A stretch of 64,000 bases of DNA. Source: Humidesulfovibrio sp. Its GTDB lineage: Bacteria; Desulfobacterota; Desulfovibrionia; Desulfovibrionales; Desulfovibrionaceae. A program made the translations under genes and the position numbers. The stretch lies in NCBI RefSeq assembly GCF_031082295.1, contig NZ_JAVHLD010000014.1, forward strand, positions 1 to 64,000, read 5' to 3'. Below the pieces are notes generated by a model, which worked only from the letters and a program-made list of their open reading frames with translations, ran no database searches and was not told the origin of the DNA. How positions within the stretch are numbered: the stretch's first letter is position 1; every line of letters begins with the position of its first letter. Below, one piece after another: positions 60,241 to 64,000 of the stretch.

Positions 60241-61291
60241 ACACGCCGCGCCAGGGCCTGCCCTGGAAGCGCTCGATGAATTCGCGGTGCCAGAGGTTGG
60301 GGTCCAGGTCCGCGCAGGTGTCCGGGTGCAGCCACTTGGCCAGCCAGGCGATGCCCACCACGCTGGCCGCGCCGCTGGTGACGTCCGTGGTCATGAGGAA
60401 CACGCGCCCGGCCTTGCCAGCCGGGGTCTTGTTCCAGCCTGTGCGGGCGAGCAGGGCCGCGCGCTGGTCCACCATGCCCTCGGGGCCTTCGTGGGTGTAG
60501 CAGCCGTTCTGGGAGCTCATCTTGACCACGGCGAAGGGCTGGCGCTCCAGCACCCACTCCGGCGACACAGGAGTGTTGGCGGGCTGCAGAGCTTCGGAAA
60601 TGTTTCGTCCGCCCGCGAACTCCAGGCGCTCGTGCATGCCGGAGCTGTTGCCGCAGGCGGCGAAGTCGGAATAGCCCTCGATGTACACGTCCGGGCGGCT
60701 TTTGCTGGCGGCCACGCGCCGCGCCACCTCGTCCATGCGCACCTTGAGCCAGTCCAGATACTCGCGGGCCTTGTCCTCGCGTCCGAAGATGCGCCCCAGG
60801 CCCTCCACGTCGCGCGGCAACGCGCCGATGCGGTACAGCTCCAGCCGCAGCACCTGGATTCCGGCTGCGCGCATCTTTTCGTCAAATCCGGGTCCGGGCG
60901 AGTTCTGGTAGCACAGCACCAGGTCAGGCTTGAGCGCGGCGATGGCCTCCTCGTCGGGGGCGTTGAATTTGCCCACGTTGCGGGCGTTCACAAGCTCTGG
61001 CCAGTAGTCCGGATTCTTTGGAATCCAGTCGGAAACCCCCACGATGCGGTCCGTGACGCCCATGAGCCGCAACAACTCGGCGGCGTTCTTGTTCAGCGTC
61101 ACCACGCGCATGGGGTTGCGCTTGACCAGCACCTCCCGACCCGTGGCGTCGGTGACACGCACCCCCTGGCCTTTGTCCACGCCTCCATCCCCCTTGCTGC
61201 AGCCGCAGAGCACCAGCAGCACAAGGAAAGAGGCGGCAAATATTCTGCCGTTCCAGCCCATTATGGTCAAATGTTTCGTCGTGTTGAGCAT
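60221..61291 (-). CDS. ABC importer substrate-binding lipoprotein of the chelatase operon
   Basis: 356-residue class III binding protein, first gene of the operon. The N-terminus has a hydrophobic stretch ending LLVLCGCSK, read as a lipobox. The body has the family start VTDATGREVLVKRNPMRVV and later PDLVLCYQNSPGPG. I chose the start at 61291, six bases after AGGAGG; another frame upstream adds 22 residues without support. It is more like iron-complex or heme binding proteins than the BtuF at 40935. Confidence 0.9.
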   Translation of the reverse strand: MLNTTKHLTIMGWNGRIFAASFLVLLVLCGCSKGDGGVDKGQGVRVTDATGREVLVKRNPMRVVTLNKNAAELLRLMGVTDRIVGVSDWIPKNPDYWPELVNARNVGKFNAPDEEAIAALKPDLVLCYQNSPGPGFDEKMRAAGIQVLRLELYRIGALPRDVEGLGRIFGREDKAREYLDWLKVRMDEVARRVAASKSRPDVYIEGYSDFAACGNSSGMHERLEFAGGRNISEALQPANTPVSPEWVLERQPFAVVKMSSQNGCYTHEGPEGMVDQRAALLARTGWNKTPAGKAGRVFLMTTDVTSGAASVVGIAWLAKWLHPDTCADLDPNLWHREFIERFQGRPWRGVYVHPER

Positions 61292-61366
61292 GCTTGCCTC
61301 CTGGGGCGCACCGTGCGGAGACATGCATACCAAAACACAATTCGTAGCACAAGACACTTTTCAATA

Positions 61367-61401
61367 TTAAATTCATATGCTAGTCACGTATTTGAATTTA
61401 A
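61367..61401. promoter_or_regulatory. Inverted repeat in the divergent promoter region
   Basis: Perfect arms TTAAATTC (61367-61374) and GAATTTAA (61394-61401) with a 19-bp spacer in an AT-rich gap between the binding-protein gene (minus) and the ABC-2 ATPase gene (plus). The centre is midway between the two starts, a place suited to a shared regulator. Confidence 0.5.
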
Positions 61402-61419
61402 CAAACCAGAGAGGTTCGT

Positions 61420-62256
61420 GTGATAGTTCTTGATGGCATAGCCAAGAGCTACGGCCCAAGGAAAGCGCTTGCGGGTGTGGACCTGCACGTGCGCGCCGGG
61501 GAGCTGTTCGCCTACCTGGGGCCAAACGGCGCGGGCAAGACCACCACCATCCGCATCCTCACCGGCCTTACCCTGCCGGATGGCGGTCGGGCGCTGGTGG
61601 GCGGCGTGGACGTGGCGCAGGAGCCGACGCGCACCAAGGCCCTGTGCGGCGTGGTGGCCCAGGCCGTGAACCTGGACCAGGACCTGACGGTGGCCGAAAA
61701 CCTGGAGGTGCACGGGCGGCTCTTCGGCATGCCTGCGCCGCTGCGCGCCAGCCGGGCCGGGGAGGCTCTGGAGCGGCTGGAGATGGCCGACCGGGCTTCC
61801 TCCTTTGTGCGCGAGCTGTCCGGAGGACAGCGGCGACGGGTCATGATCGCGCGCGCCCTGATGCACGAGCCGCGCGTGCTGTTTCTGGACGAGCCCACCG
61901 TGGGCCTGGACCCCTCCATCCGGCGCACGCTCTGGGCGGCCATGAAGCGCATCCGCGAGGGCGGCACCACCATCCTGCTCACCACCCATTACATCGAGGA
62001 GGCCGAGTTCCTGGCCGACCGCGTGGCCTTCCTGCACGGGGGCCAGGTGGCGGCGCTGGGAACCCCGCAGGAGCTCATGGCCGGGCTCGGGGCCTGGGCC
62101 ATTGACGCGCTCAATGGCGAGGGCATGCGCACGGACTACTTTCAGGGGCGTGAGGAGGCGCAGGCTTTCGGTTCTTCCCTGCCGGGACCGTTCACCCTGC
62201 GCCGCGTGAACCTGGAGGACGTGTTCCACAAGGTGACCGGGAGGAAGCTGGCATGA
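61420..62256 (+). CDS. ABC-2 type transporter ATPase
   Basis: 278-residue ATPase of the exporter (DrrA/NodI-like) group. Walker A GPNGAGKTTT near residue 34, signature LSGGQRRR near 132 and Walker B VLFLDEPTVGLDP near 152. GTG start with GAGAGG six bases upstream. It overlaps the permease start by 4 bp. It is transcribed away from the chelatase operon, possibly under the same operator. Confidence 0.92.
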   Translation: MIVLDGIAKSYGPRKALAGVDLHVRAGELFAYLGPNGAGKTTTIRILTGLTLPDGGRALVGGVDVAQEPTRTKALCGVVAQAVNLDQDLTVAENLEVHGRLFGMPAPLRASRAGEALERLEMADRASSFVRELSGGQRRRVMIARALMHEPRVLFLDEPTVGLDPSIRRTLWAAMKRIREGGTTILLTTHYIEEAEFLADRVAFLHGGQVAALGTPQELMAGLGAWAIDALNGEGMRTDYFQGREEAQAFGSSLPGPFTLRRVNLEDVFHKVTGRKLA

Positions 62257-62990
62257 TTCAGGGCTGGAGCGCGGTCTACTACCGCGAGGCGCTGCTCATG
62301 CGCCGCCGTGGCCTCAAAATGCTGGCCACCATGTGCGTTTCACCCCTGTTGTACCTGCTGGCCTTCGGCTGGGGCCTGGGCGACCTGGCCAGCCACGCAG
62401 GCGTGCCCTACCTCCAATTCCTGGTGCCGGGTCTGGCGGCCATGTCGAGCATGACCCAGGCCTGGTCCGTGGCCGGGGAAATCAACGTGGCGCGCTTCTA
62501 CTGGCGCATCTTCGACGAGATCCAGAGCGCGCCCGTGGCCCCCGGCGGCTATGTGCTTGGCGAGGTGCTGGCGGGCATGACGCGCGGGCTTCTGGCCTCC
62601 GCGCTCACGGTGCTGCTGGGCGCGCTGTTCGGGGTGCACCCCTGGTGCGGCCCGGCGTTCTGGCTGGCGCTCATGCTCAACAGCTTCTTCTTCGCGTCCC
62701 TGGCGGTGGGCCTGGCCATGCTCATCAAGTCCCACGCCGACCAGGCCATGCTCACCAGCTTCGTCATCACGCCCATGGCCTTCCTGGGCGGCACCTTCTT
62801 TCCCGTGGAGCGCCTGCCGGACTGGGCGCAGGGGCTGCTGCTCTGCCTGCCGCTGACCCACGCCTCACGCGCGGCCAGGGCTGCGGCCACGGGCGCGGAG
62901 CTGCCGCTCACGTCCCTTGCCCTGCTCGCAGCGGCGGGAATCGGGGCCTTCCTGCTCGCCATGCGCAATGTGGCCAGGGCCAGGGACTGA
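62253..62990 (+). CDS. ABC-2 type transporter permease
   Basis: 245-residue permease with six predicted helices and the ABC-2 motif MAFLGGTFFPVERLPDW near residues 180-196. Forms an exporter or membrane-modifying transporter with the ATPase before it. The start overlaps that gene (ATGA). Substrate unknown; the context suggests traffic of a metal chelate or tetrapyrrole, which is inference. Confidence 0.92.
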   Translation: MIQGWSAVYYREALLMRRRGLKMLATMCVSPLLYLLAFGWGLGDLASHAGVPYLQFLVPGLAAMSSMTQAWSVAGEINVARFYWRIFDEIQSAPVAPGGYVLGEVLAGMTRGLLASALTVLLGALFGVHPWCGPAFWLALMLNSFFFASLAVGLAMLIKSHADQAMLTSFVITPMAFLGGTFFPVERLPDWAQGLLLCLPLTHASRAARAAATGAELPLTSLALLAAAGIGAFLLAMRNVARARD

Positions 62991-63003
62991 CCGGGAGGCC
63001 GTC

Positions 63004-63819
63004 ATGAGCGAGTCGCTGACGCTTTCCCCTGCCACGGAACCCTTCCCCGATTCCCGTCCCGCTCAGCACCCGCGCGCGCGGCTGCGTCTTCCCTTCACGG
63101 GCCGGAGCATCCGGGTGCGCAGTCTGGCCCTGGGCGTCTCCGTCGCGCTGCACGCCGTGTTCCTGGGCGGGCTGCTGCTGACCAGGCTGACCGCGCCCCT
63201 GCCCGTCCTGCAGCCGCTGGTGGAGGTGGATTTCGTGGAGATCGCTGGCCCCAAGGGAGGCGGAGGCTCGCCAAGTCCCGCTGCCCCGGCGGCGGCTGCG
63301 GCCCCCGCGCCAAAAGCACCGCAGGCCGTGGCCTTGGCCGATCCGGCGGCGCGGCGCGTTGAGGCTCCCCCAGCCCCTTCCGTGCCGCAGGCAGCTCCCG
63401 TCACGGCGGCGGTACTAGGCGCGGGAACGGGAGCGGGTGCCGCTTCAGGGGGAGGTTCGGGCGGCGGCACGGGCGGCTGGTCCGGCACGGGCTCCGGCCA
63501 GTCCGTCGGCAGCGGCACGGGCCAGGGCGGCATCGCCGTGGACCGCATGCCCGTGGCGGTGAAGCGCGTGAAGCCGTTCTACCCCATGGATGCGCGGCGG
63601 CGCGGCATATCCGGCCAGGTGACGTTGCGGCTTTTCGTCGACGCCGAGGGCAGCGTGCGCGAGGTGCAGGTGCAGGCGGCGGAGCCTGCGGGCGTGTTCG
63701 AGGAAAAGGCCGTGGAGGCCGCCCGCAAGTGGCGCTTCGAGCCTGCAGTGTTCAAAGGCGCGCCGGTGGGCGTCTGGATGACCCTGCCGGTCCGCTTCGC
63801 CCTGGATGGGCGGGAATAG
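63004..63819 (+). CDS. tonB: TonB-family energy transducer (second copy)
   Basis: 271-residue protein with a 40-residue cytosolic N-terminus, one membrane helix (about 44-62), an Ala/Pro then Gly/Ser-rich spacer and a C-terminal TonB domain (about 180-271). The last 95 residues are closely similar to the TonB at 38399, including GQGGIAVDRMP and VEAARKWRFEPA. GGAGG precedes the start, and it begins 13 bp after the ABC-2 permease. It probably energises the receptor at 56324. Confidence 0.9.
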   Translation: MSESLTLSPATEPFPDSRPAQHPRARLRLPFTGRSIRVRSLALGVSVALHAVFLGGLLLTRLTAPLPVLQPLVEVDFVEIAGPKGGGGSPSPAAPAAAAAPAPKAPQAVALADPAARRVEAPPAPSVPQAAPVTAAVLGAGTGAGAASGGGSGGGTGGWSGTGSGQSVGSGTGQGGIAVDRMPVAVKRVKPFYPMDARRRGISGQVTLRLFVDAEGSVREVQVQAAEPAGVFEEKAVEAARKWRFEPAVFKGAPVGVWMTLPVRFALDGRE

Positions 63820-63866
63820 CAGCGCCGATTGCTCCTCTTGCGCCATTCTTTGCGCGAGCCGCGGGG

Positions 63867-64000
63867 CTACCGGCTCATCATCCACCCCTCCCGCAATAGC
63901 GGGCTGTAGTAACGCATGACGACGCTGGTGGAGGAAAACACCAGATCGTCGATGAACTCCACCCGTCCGCCCGCCGCATGGCAGGCCAGCGCCTCCGCGT
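63867..64000 (-). CDS. Unidentified protein, C-terminal part only
   Basis: The last 43 residues of a minus-strand gene that runs out of the window; it ends VMRYYSPLLREGWMMSR. The frame uses normal high-GC codons and is convergent with tonB, so it looks real. The fragment is too short to name. Confidence 0.55.
   Translation of the reverse strand, partial: AEALACHAAGGRVEFIDDLVFSSTSVVMRYYSPLLREGWMMSR

Overview
The window is GC-rich chromosomal DNA that reads as a member of the Desulfovibrionaceae (high-GC sulfate reducers such as Fundidesulfovibrio or Solidesulfovibrio). The placement is an inference from gene content: a 14-gene complex I operon without NuoE/F/G, a Desulfovibrio-type single-cluster ferredoxin, a DcrH-like chemoreceptor ending in hemerythrin, a GAK-type locus, and strictly anaerobic (class III) ribonucleotide reductase. 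Genes are tightly packed, often with 1-4 bp start/stop overlaps.

Layout. 0.1-3.0 kb (minus): sugar-nucleotide decarboxylase, then asparagine synthase. 3.3-14.9 kb (plus): nuoABCDHIJK, an antiporter-like subunit, a small membrane protein, a second antiporter-like subunit, nuoM and nuoN, closed by a clear terminator. 15-19 kb: an HsdR-N-like protein, a FapA-family protein, a convergent ferredoxin and a divergent YchF. 19.2-26.9 kb (plus): aroL, then a six-gene GAK-type locus (XXXCH protein, unknown protein, amphi-Trp protein, PhoU-kinase fusion, ATP-grasp enzyme, HprK-like kinase), then aroC. 26.9-31.9 kb: CDF metal transporter, hemerythrin chemoreceptor, and a flagellin with an AT-rich central cassette. 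32.1-38.1 kb: a lower-GC defence island with a complete Qat system (qatABCD, minus strand) and a divergent unknown gene.

38.4-63.8 kb is a corrinoid/metal region. A first uptake operon (btuB-cbiZ-btuF-btuC-btuD-tonB, minus strand) is headed by a cobalamin riboswitch. A second cobalamin riboswitch, facing the other way, precedes nrdD-nrdG. Both have a hairpin that can cover the ribosome binding site. Next come a protein that is 42% histidine, a periplasmic DsrE-like protein, and a long minus-strand operon running substrate-binding lipoprotein, permease, ATPase, TonB-dependent receptor, CobN, ChlI, ChlD. Diverging from it are an ABC-2 ATPase/permease pair and a second TonB. The window ends inside an unidentified minus-strand gene.

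How the genes fit together. The first uptake operon should import and salvage corrinoids when B12 is scarce. The same signal derepresses the B12-independent reductase NrdDG. The second operon pairs the same kind of outer- and inner-membrane import with a CobN-type chelatase, which suggests import of a tetrapyrrole or metal complex tied to metal insertion. The least understood parts are the GAK-type locus between the two shikimate-pathway genes and this import-chelatase operon.
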